Assembly (NCBI RefSeq): GCF_018143015.1
Contig: NC_054743.1
Location: 33,071,934 to 33,135,933 of the forward strand
From: Lytechinus variegatus
Lineage: Eukaryota > Echinodermata > Echinoidea > Temnopleuroida > Toxopneustidae
DNA: 64,000 nt
Reading direction: 5' to 3'
In this document: positions 34,095 to 45,301 of the stretch, piece after piece
Position numbering within the stretch: the stretch's first letter is position 1
Layout of the letters: each line of letters begins with the position of its first letter
Program-made: the position numbers and the translations under genes
Notes under the pieces: model-generated
Databases searched by the model: none
What the model was told of the DNA's origin: nothing
The model's input: only the letters and a program-made list of their open reading frames with translations

Positions 34095-35457
34095 ATAATG
34101 ATAATAGTGATAAATAATAATAACAACAGCAAAGAATAAAGTGCTTTGACCCACTGGTAACTGAAGAGGTATAGTTTATCCGAACTTTGGCTGAACTTTG
34201 ACTAACGACAGACAAGTCTTGTATGCATTTCGGGTTTGTTGGAACTTAGCCATCAAATCCTGCAAATCATCAGAAATTTTAAGCAAACATTGTAATCACA
34301 GCATTTAAAACCAATGTGATACGTTTCTGCAGATGGAATTTTGCAGAATTTATTCGGAGAATATTTATATTTGCAGAATATTTAGAGGTTAGAAGTAAAT
34401 ATGTTGATTTTCATCCCGATTTACATAAATTAATTTGTGATTCCGTGTTCAAGTTTGTATCAACTCAGATTAACTAATCAAATTGTGCTTAATAGCTGGG
34501 CCCCTGTATTTTACTTATCTTTCTATATCACATGCTTTATGTATGATTTAATTATCAGTCTTTGCCATTATTGTTTATCTCTTCAATTATCACATTTAAC
34601 ATGAATTCATTTACATTTTTTTTATTATGTGAACATGTTAATTTATCATTGATTCATGATTGAAAGTATTGAAATACAGAAACTCCTGTAAAAAAAAGAT
34701 GATCACTAGATATCCATGAACGAAATGAAAGGAATACATTTTCCAACATTGAAACACCTGTTTCTAAAAAAAAATAATAATAATAATAAAAAAAAAAAAA
34801 AGAAAGAAACACCTGTTTCTACACAGGGGTGTCTACTGTTATAGTGGAAGGTCTGAAAATGTAGAAACATGTATTTCACTTACATAATATTATTGGAAAA
34901 ATTATCAAGAGATTTACAGTAAATTACTACCCCAAGTTGCCAAGTAATTCGATATGCATCATCCTATAAATTTATTATTCAAAGTTCATTTGTTGAAACC
35001 AAACTCAACTTGGTGGCATTTCATATTGTTTTCGTGTTAATGCGCTCATAGATGATGACAGACTTTGACCTGACAGCATACATCTTAGGATCAGCTATCA
35101 CAATAGATAACCATCGATTGTTATGATTCTGACAAAGTTCCCATAAATACTATTTTCACGGCGAAGCAATAATAACAGTAGCAGTCTTTATCAACAGATG
35201 ATCTTATTGTCAATCAAATTCGTGTGTAATAGCACATCCGACGAGACTTGTTTTGATTCGGTAGCTTTAAGACGAGAAAATATTATTTTGATTCTCCTAA
35301 AATCAAAAGGACATGGTACATAACAACTACTGATGTTTATTAGCTGACACTGTGGCCCATTCACCCCTAAATCAACATATTTTGTTGGCCTACATGAGAA
35401 TATTCATGCATTTATTCATGTTTGTTCGTTTGTTTGTATTTTCACTTCATTATCAAG
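34095..35457. other. Intergenic stretch upstream of the creatinase gene
   Basis: AT-rich, with a short direct duplication of GAAACACCTGTTTCTA at about 34751 and 34807 and A/AAT simple sequence between. The proximal promoter of the creatinase gene should lie at its right end, but no clear TATA box was identified. Confidence 0.4.
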
Positions 35458-38400
35458 ATGTATCGCTCCCTGATTCGTCGAGTTTCATCCGCAGTCGATG
35501 TCATAACCAGAGCCCAGCAAAATCGAATAGGGAGGGCCATAGCATCGAGTGGATATCGACGGAAAGAAACGAATTGTTACAATGGGAACCTTGTTCGCTT
35601 CTCGTCTGAAGCAGCAACATCCCCAGCGAACCAGGAGATGCCAAGACTTTATACCTTGAACAATGGAGAAAAGGTAATTTTTCCGGCGTACCAAATCTCT
35701 ACATTAACTAGTTATGAATGTGTTTATTTATGTATTCATGAAACAATATCTTAATTGACTCTCTCTTCGGCAATATTTATGATACAATTGACCTTATAGA
35801 TCTGCCAATAGTGTATCAGATGTATAAAAATAAGGTTGAACAAAATTGTTAAACAGTTTAAATCTTTATTTTTAAGTAATGTTAACCCTCATTAATAAGA
35901 TTCAACATAAAAGAGGAAATTTCCGTACTTACCCCCCCTGGTTTATCTTATACTTATATTCATTTCTTATATTCTTATATTTTTCGAAAGGTCTCCCCGA
36001 CTTTTTCAAAAGAAGAGATGGACAGCCGTATAATGATGGTAAGGAAATACATGGAAGAAAACCACCTCAGTGGAATCCTTTTCACCTCAATGCATAACGT
36101 TAATTACTTCTCAGACTTCCTCTACTGTTCCTTCGGTCGTCCCTACGGCTTGGTCATCACCGCGGACAAGGTAACGAGCATCTCCGCAGGAATCGACGCA
36201 GGACAACCCTGGAGAAGGACAAGCACTGGAGGTAACGTTATCTACACCGACTGGCACCGGGACAACTTCTGGGTCGCCGTCCAGGAGGAACTGGCCAATG
36301 TGCCTTCGGGAAAGATCGGTTGCGAATTCGACCACATGACGCTGGACAACATGGTGAAGCTGGAAAAAGCCGTTTCTGGCAAGGACATCGTTGACGTCGG
36401 AACGCCGATGATGATGCGGAGATTGATCAAGTCCGATGAGGAGATTGCGTTGATCACCGAGGGGGCGAGGATATGTGATCTCGGGGGAGATGCAGTGGTT
36501 GGTGCCATCGCAGAAGGTGTTGGTGAACACGAGGTGGCCCTCCAGGGTACTGAAGCAATGGTCATGGAGATAGCTAAGTCCTTCCCTCATGCAGAACTTA
36601 GAGATAGTAAGTTCCCAGTATCACTTCATCTGATATCAGTCATGTCGGTGTTTTCACAAATCATGTTGTTAGGCCAAAGAGGACGTATATTTCATTTCCC
36701 TGTATATTTAGCCCTTTTGCTCCGTCAATATCCCACCGAATCTTGGATATACCACACCGACGCGTCGGTGTGGTATATCCACAGCAGTTATTGTGGAGGC
36801 GTCGTGGTCTAGTGGTTAAGACTCTCATCTTTCAATCTGAAGGACCTGGGTCCGATTCCAAGCCATGGCATGTTTTCCTTCAGCAAGGAATTTACCCAAA
36901 TTGTGCTGCACTCAACCCAAGGAAAGTACATGGGTACCGACAGGAAGTAACCCCTCAAAAAGCTGTGCGCATCGGATTAGCCTGAGATTTACGTGAGCGC
37001 CTTGAGCACCTATAGCAAGGTGGATACGTGCGCTAGACGAATCATATATTACTATTATTATTATTTATTAATTTATTTCTTATTTTCTTTTTAACGATAT
37101 TGTATTTAAAAAACGACAATGCATCACATTATATCAGTTCAATGTCTTAAACAATTGGTTGCTTATTGAGCTATTAGAATTATTATAGTAGTATCAGCCA
37201 TTAACTAGCCCTATCTAAAGTATACTGTTCTTTTTCATCATGTTCATTCTGTAGCATGGATTTGGTTTCAATCTGGTATCAATACGGATGGAGCACATAA
37301 TCCTGTGACATCGCGCAAAATTCAGAAAGGTGATATTCTTAGTCTGAACACATTCCCCATGATTGCTGGGTAAGATATTATTTCTTGGTACTGACACATC
37401 TGTAGCGTAGGCAGGGTAGGAATGAACTTAAAAAACTGTGAAAAGGTACAAATCAGGGAGCGAAGCGACCGAGCTGCTCCTTACATTGAAGAGTTAAACG
37501 ACTCTCCTTAGCAAGTTAAAAAAATCACTAAAATGGTGATTTTCTTAATTTCGAGGTAGATAGGTGAAATTCCTAACAAGACTTTATAGCCCTGAACATT
37601 TTTCTCCATTATCGAATAATAATTTATGAAATAAATAAATAAATAGTATTTAATAATGTTCTGCATTTTGTAAGAAGCGGGGATGGGGGATCAGCCGATC
37701 AGCTCTTGACCCAGATAGCTTTAGAATTCAACATTTATATTGCAATTTTACTGCCATGAATTCCACCCAAAATATATTGTGCACCATTAATTGATCCCCC
37801 GCCAAAAAGCCAAATCAAACCAAACAATATTATCGAGTAGGCCTTGTCAGATTCACTCCCTTGCTCAGCTGCTTCGGATATTTCCCTAAATATTTCACAT
37901 TACCCCCGATACCCCCCCTTCCGTGTCTGCGTTTGACTAGAATTTTCTCGAATAAGGTAGAGATCATCTTCAAATTAACTTCTCTATAGAAAGATTTTTG
38001 CATCTCACTTGCTTACAGCTAGAGAAGATTTGAAAATATGATTATCGTCATTGTTATGGTACTGACATCCTCGTCTCATTAGTTATATCCATATTTTACA
38101 AAAGCTATTACACTGCTTTAGAACGAACGCTGTTCTGCGACCACGTCCCCTCTGATCGACACATGGAGGTATGGGAGAAGAACTGCGACATTCACCGACG
38201 CGGTATGGCTCTCATCAAGCCAGGTGTTCGAGTATGCGACATCGCAGCCGAGCTCAATGACGTCTATCGGCAGTACGATCTCCTCAAGTACCGGAGCTTT
38301 GGGTACGGCCATTCCTTCGGTGTGCTGTGTCATTATTATGGCAGAGAAGCAGGTGAGGGTATGCTACCGTCACACCAACGAAACCGACTCCTGACCGACC

Positions 38401-41400
38401 AAAGCAATTAGGTTATATCGAATGGTAGACCATCGGTCGGCTTGGAGTCGGTTTTCGTTGGTGTGACTGATCAGGGCCCGGGCCCCGTCGCACAAAAGTT
38501 ACCATTATGGTAAAATATGGTATACCATTGTGGAGCGTTGTGGCCCAGTGGATAAGTCTTCTGACTTTGAAACAGAGGGTCGTGGGTTCGAATCCCAGCC
38601 GTGGCGTAATTTCCTTCAGCAAGAAACTCATCCACATTGTGCTGCACTCAACCCAGGAGAGGTGAATGGGTACCCAGTAGGAAGAATTTCCTTGAATGCT
38701 TGAGCGCCTAAGCAGCCCAGCTAAAGCCGGGGTAATAGTAATAGCAGGGCCCACTGGTAGAACAGTTTTCGAAACTGAAGTGGCTTCCCTGGGTAAATAT
38801 ACCTATATTATTGTTATTATTATTATTATTATGGTAACTTTGGCATCCAATGGTAACGCTGATCAACAGCCAATCAAAATCCAGGATCTTATGGAAGTAA
38901 CCATATTGGATGGCAAAGATACCATAATGTTAACTTTCATGCGACGGGGCCCTGATCTGTAAGGATGCCCCCCCGGATCCCCCACTCTCTTGACATACTG
39001 GGGAGCGCTTCGTGAGAGGACTTGAAAGATTTTTTATCCGACATTTCCCATATTAACAGTCAGATGTTTGAGCTTAATTCTTAGTCAATCGAAATCAAGG
39101 AGTTGTCAGATCTGATATCGTCTCAGACGACATCAAAATGAAACGACGGAACCCATTCCTGTTGAAGGTCGACCATTATTGTCCCGAGTCACCTACAATA
39201 GTTGGCCGGTTCTCTGACAGTGTCTGATGAGGAGTCGCATGGAAGTAAAAAGCAATACGGTTATATTATTTTAATCTATAGCAGCCGTCTTCTCCGTACG
39301 CAAAACTATTTCTTACCACTCCTGATTGGGGGTCATGGAAAAGTCAAAGATGTCTACAACGCATGACTTATCTGAGAACCGTCGGAGAATCAGGGTGCCA
39401 AAGGGAACCACTGTTTTATTTTTTTTTATAAAGAGGGCTGATGTATTTGATATATGCTTCAACGAATTCAAGACAAAAAATACGTCTCCTCTTTCTCAGG
39501 GCTTTGTCCGGGTCACATTGAATGATCTGAATATAATCCTAAGGAAATCCTACTGTATTCTTAACCCTAAGAAGACTGGGGGCTGATTCAGCCCCCCATC
39601 GACATTTTTCGTGATAAATCTGCCACGCGAATTTTTGACCACGTCACTAGCTGAATTTTTACTTTCAAGTCTCGCGCAACTTTTGAGACCAAAATTGTGA
39701 CCCCCGAGTACGCGGTTCCGAAATTACACAACATTTTTTAAGTGCATGCAGACCAAAAATTACTCAAAAACGTGACTTTGTGTACAAATCCAATGCAAAT
39801 AGTGTTTTTAGCCAACATTCATTGAATGTATCATTATTTTTCCTTTAACTGCATAAAATCAATTGATTTTATCTTTTTATGGTCAAAATAAAGTCCCTGA
39901 CGATTTCCATTGAAAAAAACAATAAAAAACAAAAAGTCGAAAAACACAGAAATACATAAATTTAGAAAACAATAGAATACATTTGAAATTTTTGAAAAAT
40001 AAATTTGATCAGATGCCTATCTAGAGTATGTGAAACAAAAATTATCATTTTAGGGGCATTATGTTATTCGCTAGAGCAAACTTATGATTTTACGCATAAA
40101 TTAGCATAATTAATGAGCAATGAGATTTTTCGCAGACTTTGATATTTTAGTTTTGTAGATAATGCCATGGGTAACTCGCGTGCCAATTTTCGTCGCGATC
40201 GACGGCCGAGATCATAAGTGGGGGGGGGGGGGGGCTGAATCAGCCCCCCAGTCTTCTTAGGCGTCGAAATAGCCCAGTCTATTTAGGGTTAAGGAATAAT
40301 GGGGAGAATATAATCATAGGAAAACCCTACTGCATTTTAAGGGATAATGGGGAGAATATAAACCTAAGAAAACCCTACTGCATTTTAAAGGGGTAATGGG
40401 TAGAATATAATCCTAAGGAAGACCTACTGTATTTTTAAGGGATAATGAGGAGAACATAATCCTAAGGAAACTCTTCTGTTTTTTAGGGATAGTGGGCAGA
40501 ACATATTCCTAAGGAAACCCTACTGCATTTTAAGGGATAATGGGGGGAATATAAACCTAAGGAAACCCTACTGCATTTTAAAGGGGTAATGGGTAGAATA
40601 TAATCCTAAGGAAGACCTACTGTATTTTTAAGGGATAATTAGGAGAACATAATCCTAAGGAAACTCTTCTGTTTTTTTTGGGGATAGTGGGCAGAATATA
40701 TTCCTAAGGAAACCCTACTTCATTTTTAAGGGATAATGGGGGGGGGATATAATCTTAAGGAAACCCTACTGTATTTCTAAGGGATAATGGGGAAAATATA
40801 ATCCTAAGGAAACCCTACTGCATTTCTAAGGGATAATGGGGAGAATATAATCATAAGGATAAGATGCTTAAGGGATAATGGGGAGAATATGATCCTAAGA
40901 AACCCTATACTGTATTTTAAGGACTAAGGCTTAAATAGGAATGGGACATTATTATTTTTCTAAATATATTGTCAAAATATGTCCCAAACCTAATTTTTCG
41001 TATTATTGTAAAAAAAAAATCGTGCTGCGCGTATACCCCACTGGTTTCCCCTTTTCACTCGCAGTGTAGTAGCTCCACTGTTTTGAAGTACATTTGAGTG
41101 ATATTCATATGCTCTTAACTTTCGCCATTTATATACAATCGATACTGTTCCTTCACAGTTTATCAAAATAATAACCATGAGATCTGTCCGTCATTTATTA
41201 TTTGCGATCTGAAGTATTCTTTCTATGGGATTTAAATCTATATATCTATACATTTCTTTAGGGGTCCGTTTCATGAAGACTTAAAGGGATGCTCCGGGGC
41301 TGAAAATATTTATATCTAAATAAATAGAGTAAAATTCACAAAGCAAAATGATGGAAATTTCGTCAAATCTGATAACAAATAGTTAAGTTATTGAATTTTA

Positions 41401-42402
41401 AAGTTTAGCAATATATTGTGAAAGCATGCACGTAGTCATGAATATTCATTAGGTGGGTTGATGTCACACCCCCACTTTCCCTTTTTTATGTTACTTCATG
41501 ATATCATGATTGGTTTATTTTTCATACATGTGTCAATGATATGTCTCCCTCAATGGAATAAGTTACAGCAATCAATATCTAATGCACTTAATCAGTTGTT
41601 ATTCCAATAATTTGGGCTCTTGAAGGGAAAAAATTGAATAAACCTAATTTCTTCATTTCTTTTAATGAAACAACCAAAAAAAGTGGGGATATGACATCAT
41701 CAGTTTTCTCATTGAATATTCTTGAAGACATGCCTAGAACTGCTTCACGTACCAGAATAATTCAATAACTTCGTTATTCCTTGTCCGATTTTGATACAAT
41801 TTTCAGTGTGTTGTTTATCCGATTTTTTCTTCATCTGTCCATATTATTTTCAACCTGGAGTACCCTTTAAACGTGGTAGCTTTGCCACAACTGCTGATCC
41901 ATGCCATGGTGGTTGTTATCATGGCAAAAAGTTTATGGAACGACGCATTGGCGGCGGAAGCCAAAAAAATTAGGGGGGGAACCACCAAAATTTTGCAAAA
42001 AAAACAGATTATCAACAAAAAGTTTAAGGGGGGTCGTCCCTGGCCACCTGAAATCACGTCCCCCCCCCCGCTTCCGCCGCCTATGGACCGACGGGGAACG
42101 ACACCCTAGACACCTTCAAAACACTTTTCAAACCCATGTCATGACTCAAAATCGTTCATTAAAAGATTAATAAATACTCCCTATGTTACTTCCATTCCAA
42201 AGCTCTTGAAATTCGTGAAGACATCAAGACAGTATTGGAACCCAACATGGTGATCTCAATGGAGCCTATGGTCACCATACCAGAAGGCCAGCCAGGCGCA
42301 GGAGGTTACAGGGAACACAACATTCTGGTAGTAACACAAGATGGTGCCCGAAACATCACTCATTTTCCGTTCGGGCCCGAACACCTTGTTGTGAGAAAGT
42401 GA
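35458..42402 (+). CDS. Creatinase (creatine amidinohydrolase, peptidase M24 fold), 464 aa, five exons, probable mitochondrial presequence
   Basis: Exons: 35458-35673, 35991-36606, 37255-37369, 38105-38352, 42203-42402. All junctions are GT-AG and every phase fits (0, 1, 2, 1), giving 464 residues. Creatinase hydrolyses creatine to sarcosine and urea as a dimer with a pita-bread fold but no metal. The known bacterial active-site residues all have counterparts: Phe120 and Arg122 in CSFGRPYG, His292 in TDGAHNPVT, Glu322 in YTALERTLF, Arg396 in HYYGREA, Glu419 in SMEPMV. His292 and Glu322 are offset by 60 from bacterial His232 and Glu262. The first 60 residues (MYRSLIRRVSSAVDVITRAQ and on) are Arg/Ser-rich and poor in acids, like a mitochondrial presequence. 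SINEs and DNA transposons fill the introns, so the gene is eukaryotic and not a contaminant. It could instead act on a related guanidino compound. Confidence 0.93.
36795..37050 (+). mobile_element. tRNA-derived SINE in creatinase intron 2
   Basis: GGAGGCGTCGTGGTCTAGTG and GGTCCGATTCCAAGCC correspond to the A and B boxes. The body CCTTCAGCAAGGAATTTACC, CTGCACTCAACCCAAGG and GCGCCTTGAGCACCTATAG follows, with a TATTAT tail. It is older or a different subfamily from the 38532 copy, with a diverged head. Confidence 0.88.
38369..38467. mobile_element. 99-bp MITE with 23-bp inverted ends in creatinase intron 4
   Basis: GTCACACCAACGAAACCGAC at the left pairs with GTCGGTTTTCGTTGGTGTGAC at the right (one extra T). 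The middle contains CCGACC / GGTCGG words that also pair. It starts 16 bp after the exon 4 donor. Confidence 0.75.
38470..38958. mobile_element. MITE with GGGCCCCGTCGCA ends, carrying a nested SINE
   Basis: The left part (CCGTCGCACAAAAGTTACCA) and right part (TTAACTTTCATGCGACGGGG) are inverted. Between them a SINE at 38532-38832 interrupts paired GGTATACCAT / ATGGTAAC words. The SINE therefore arrived after the MITE. Confidence 0.7.
38532..38832 (+). mobile_element. tRNA-derived SINE in creatinase intron 4
   Basis: GGAGCGTTGTGGCCCAGTGG, GGGTTCGAATCCCAGCC, CCTTCAGCAAGAAACTC and CTGCACTCAACCCAGG are near-identical to the 33838-34094 copy. A (TTA)n tail ends it. Confidence 0.9.
39526..40930. 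repeat. Roughly 50-bp minisatellite with higher-order pattern, split by a transposon
   Basis: The unit is like AATATAATCCTAAGGAAACC then CTACTGCATTTTAAGGGATA plus ATGGGGAG, about 14 copies. One copy lies left of the insertion (39526-39564); the rest at 40289-40930. A four-unit block (CTACTGC, GACCTACTGT, ACTCTTCTG, CCTACTG variants) occurs twice in a row, so a block of about 190 bp was duplicated as a whole. It lies in creatinase intron 4. Confidence 0.85.
39565..40288. mobile_element. 724-bp piggyBac-like non-autonomous element
   Basis: TTAA flanks both ends (39561-39564, 40289-40292). The element starts CCCTAAGAAGACTGGGGG and ends in CAGTCTTCTTAGG... TTTAGGG, with subterminal GGGGGCTGATTCAGCCCCCC palindromes at each side. 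TTAA plus CCC termini fit piggyBac. The flanking minisatellite units confirm the insertion point. No transposase is present. Confidence 0.8.
41285..41866. mobile_element. Kolobok-like MITE, 582 bp, in creatinase intron 4
   Basis: Flanked by TTAA (41281-41284 and 41867-41870). The ends AGGGATGCTCCGGGGCTGAA and TTCAACCTGGAGTACCCT are inverted repeats. The interior is largely palindromic, with TCATGAATATTCATTAGGTG and its complement-like partner. TTAA plus a purine start fits Kolobok; piggyBac is less likely. Confidence 0.75.
41946..42088. mobile_element. 143-bp GGCGGCGGAAGC-ended element in creatinase intron 4
   Basis: The left end CATTGGCGGCGGAAGC pairs with GCTTCCGCCGCCTATG at the right. CGACG at 41941-41945 and 42089-42093 is a candidate 5-bp target duplication. 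Poly-G and poly-C runs are inside. It ends only 114 bp before exon 5. Confidence 0.65.
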
Positions 42403-42611
42403 CAATCATGCGACACAAAATAATATCATGAATGTATTGTCTTATTTTATTTGCAGTTCGAACGATCGTGACTGTCCCATATGACTCAGTAAAAACGCTG
42501 TTTTAAATGTTATACAACGTTGCTTTCTATTTGAACTTAACAGTAGTTGTTTAACAGTTAAATTTAAACTTGTGTTAAAATGATATCTTAGACAATTAAA
42601 GTTTAATCTTT

Positions 42612-42617
42612 AATAAA
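42612..42617 (+). promoter_or_regulatory. Candidate polyadenylation signal of the creatinase gene
   Basis: AATAAA about 210 bp after the stop codon, in AT-rich sequence. A plausible 3' end, not decisive. Confidence 0.4.
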
Positions 42618-43019
42618 TCTTCAATGAAATAAGCATGGTTATTTTAAACAGTTTCTGTATGTAATGTTCATAAAGTAAACAGCGTTGTATAACAATTAAC
42701 TGCGTTTTCATTGTTTCTATGAACCAGTCGGGAATGTTTAAACATATACCTATAAAATGGAGATATATGTGTTGGCATTATAATGATTTAGCAACAAGGT
42801 GGATTACAGTATCCAGTATATATGAAGGGATTTGGTGAGAAAGTGTACCGTTACAGCGAAACATTCGTGATATACATATTCAGCGAGTTAGAGGCAATCA
42901 GGGGTGAATATATATATTCAGGGAGTAGGCCTATACTGTTGTCATGGTTGTAAACTTATTTCAGGGGGCCTGTTGTATATAAATTTAGGATGCAATTAAG
43001 CTTTAAGTGTACTCTTTTG

Positions 43020-43290
43020 GATCAACTTAGGAGGGGGTGGGGGCAAAGTAGCCCCATGGTCAAGGCCGTACGCCGCAGGCATGTGAACATTTTCGAAGAA
43101 TCCCGAAAGTGAGGGAGCGAAGTGGCCGAGCTTGTCATTTGGGGCACTGTTTACACTTTCATTAATGAAATTGAAGAATTTTGCGAAAATTTTCAGTAAA
43201 AAATGTATGTTTTCAAAGTTTCGGGGGGGGGGCAGCTGCATGCCACTTCTGCCCTCTGGAACCTGTTGCGTACGGCCATGCCCAAGATTG
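43020..43290. repeat. GTACGCCGCAGGC-type repeat with G runs
   Basis: Contains a G-rich start, AAGGCCGTACGCCGCAGGC, GTGAGGGAGCGAAGTGGCCG, a poly-G run and TTGCGTACGGCCATGCCC. GGGAGCGAAGCGACCGAGC at about 37458 is a related fragment. Probably a non-autonomous element with eroded ends. Confidence 0.5.
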
Positions 43291-43858
43291 GTAATTTAAA
43301 AAGAGGTAAACACGGTGATGGTATATGGTGCTAAAATTCCCCATTCTACATGTTCTATTTAAATCTCCCCTCTCATTTAGTTTCACTCTTTCATTTAGAA
43401 ATCAATGAGTTCATTAATAATGTTTCGAAACAAGCATAACGACAGTCGAGGAGCTATAACTGATTTGAAATATAGGGGAAGAGAATGGGGATTTATTTCG
43501 AATGATGTACATGATCGTCGGACGGGAAGTTCATATAATCATGATAATTGCATTCATGGCAGTGCTGGTAGATCTATAACAACTATTGAATTATAGGCTA
43601 TTTATCATATTCTGCATATCCTCAGATGAACTAGCTTATTTGTGCAAATACATCCGCCTCTAGGAAGTTATTAATGACATTACAACAGCAATTATATGAC
43701 AATATTATTCTGTGTACAATCATGTATATAAATCTAGAGAAATATGATTGCTAAAATTGTTTTTGCTTAATTAAGTTGAACGAATAGAGAAGTGAACGAA
43801 AAAATCAGTCATGAATTCTGAATGCTGAGAAATGTGAAAAGAAAGTATACGGCATAAA
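43291..43858. other. Gene-free stretch
   Basis: No gene or repeat recognised; the short frame at 43405-43596 is unsupported. Confidence 0.35.
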
Positions 43859-44784
43859 GGTTAATTTCCAATTCGTCTATTATCATTTGGTCTACCATAT
43901 CTCAGTTCGTCCACTGTACGCATGGTCTAATTTCCAATTCGTCCACTCATCATTTCGTCTAATAACCAGTTGGTCCAAAAGCCATTTAGTCCATACACCA
44001 TTTGGTCTAATTGGACTGAGCGTTAATTGTACAAAATAAATGAAAATGAATTGGATATTAGACCAACTGGTTATGAGACGATATTGTAATTTACGAAATA
44101 GTGATTAGACGAAGTGATGATTGGACCAAATGGTTTTGTACCTTGGTTGTTAGACAAGTGTTGATGGACGGAATGGCATTAGACTTTAAGGGATGCTCCG
44201 GGCTAAGCCTAAATATTTATATCTAAATATATAGAGTAAAATTCACAAATCAAAATGCTGAAAGTTTAATCAAAATCCGATAACAAAGAACGAAGTTATT
44301 GAATTTTGAAAGTTGGCAATATTTTGTGAAAACAGTTATATGCACGTGTCATGAATATTCATTAGGTGGGCTGATGATGTCACACCCCCACATTTCTTTT
44401 TCTTATGTTATTACATGAAATCATAATTGTTTCACTTTTTTCATACATGTGTAAATGACGTGTCTCCATTGTGATGAAATAAGTTGCAGCAAAATGCACT
44501 TAATCGACATTCCAATTGTTTTAGTTCTTGGTAGAAAAAATTGAATAAACCTAATTTCATACAAATGAACAAATAGGGATTTGACATCATCAGCCCACCT
44601 AATGAATATTCATGAAGACATGCCTCGAACTGTTTCACCGGGATAATGCAAATCCAACATTCTGCTTTGTGAATTCTACTCTATTTATCAAGGTATAAAT
44701 ATCTTCAGCCTGGAGCATCCCTTTAATGAAAGTAGACCATGTGGCGAGTGGACGAGTTGGCGGTAGACGAATTGGCAATTTACC
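43859..44784. mobile_element. GGTCTAATTCGTCC-type MITE, split by a nested Kolobok-like element
   Basis: The left end GGTTAATTTCCAATTCGTC pairs with GACGAATTGGCAATTTACC at the right. The interior is a chain of TTGGTCTAAT, CGTCCACT and TAGACCAAC-type words in both orientations. A related fragment is at 59280-59398. The nested element occupies 44190-44722. Confidence 0.8.
44190..44722. mobile_element. Kolobok-like MITE, 533 bp, nested
   Basis: Flanked by TTAA at 44186-44189 and 44723-44726. Ends GGGATGCTCCGGGC and GCCTGGAGCATCCCT are inverted. Same family as 41285-41866 and 32396-32886. Outside sequence on both sides belongs to the host MITE, so the order of insertion is clear. Confidence 0.82.
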
Positions 44785-45301
44785 GACATAAAACTAAATA
44801 TTTTTTAAAAGAAATATTAATAATGAATCGCATACACATAGACAATATGGCAATTCGTGAGGACAATGAATATGAACTCTTTCAATAATTTATCCTATAT
44901 GAGAGCTAACTTATTGATCACCATCAATGCAAAAAAATATTATATCAAGAAGGGCAAGTATACGATTGGTATCACCTTCCCTCCGAATTAAATGCAGATA
45001 AGCTGTTGGAATTACGTTCCATTTTTTGTTCCCTGCAAAAATGATGAATAACGATAATGTATCTGGTAATTTGTATCCGATTCTGATTATTTTGAATGTC
45101 GTAACTGTTCATCACATATGTTTTCCAGGCTCTTCGTTTAGGCGGAATCAATCAATCATTTATTTTTGCTATCGGAAATCATGTCATAAAGAAAAGAAAA
45201 CAAAGAAACTATATATAAAAAAACGTATATACGGTTTATTGTTTTGTACTGTATTCATTTGCATGATCTGGAATCGTTTCCCACAGACTTGAACGCGCAT
45301 T

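Noticed and set aside
36111-36590. 159-residue open frame on the minus strand opposite creatinase exon 2
   Set aside because: Shadow of a GC-rich coding exon; the plus frame has clear family motifs and splice sites.
38105-38352. Methionine aminopeptidase or Xaa-Pro dipeptidase identity for the M24 gene
   Set aside because: The metal-binding Asp/His/Glu set of those enzymes is replaced by the creatinase pattern, and TDGAHNP, YTALERTLF and HYYGREA match creatinase.
38530-38620. A tRNA gene (A and B boxes present)
   Set aside because: The anticodon region and acceptor closure do not make a tRNA, and the same head plus a 200-bp body and tail recurs at several places, so it is a SINE. The same reasoning was applied to 30600-30686, 34030-34094 and 36795.
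40289-40930. CRISPR-like array of ~50-bp units
   Set aside because: No unique spacers; the whole unit is repeated, so it is a minisatellite.
45026-45292. 88-residue plus-strand frame
   Set aside because: No domain, no splice sites, AT-rich; probably chance.
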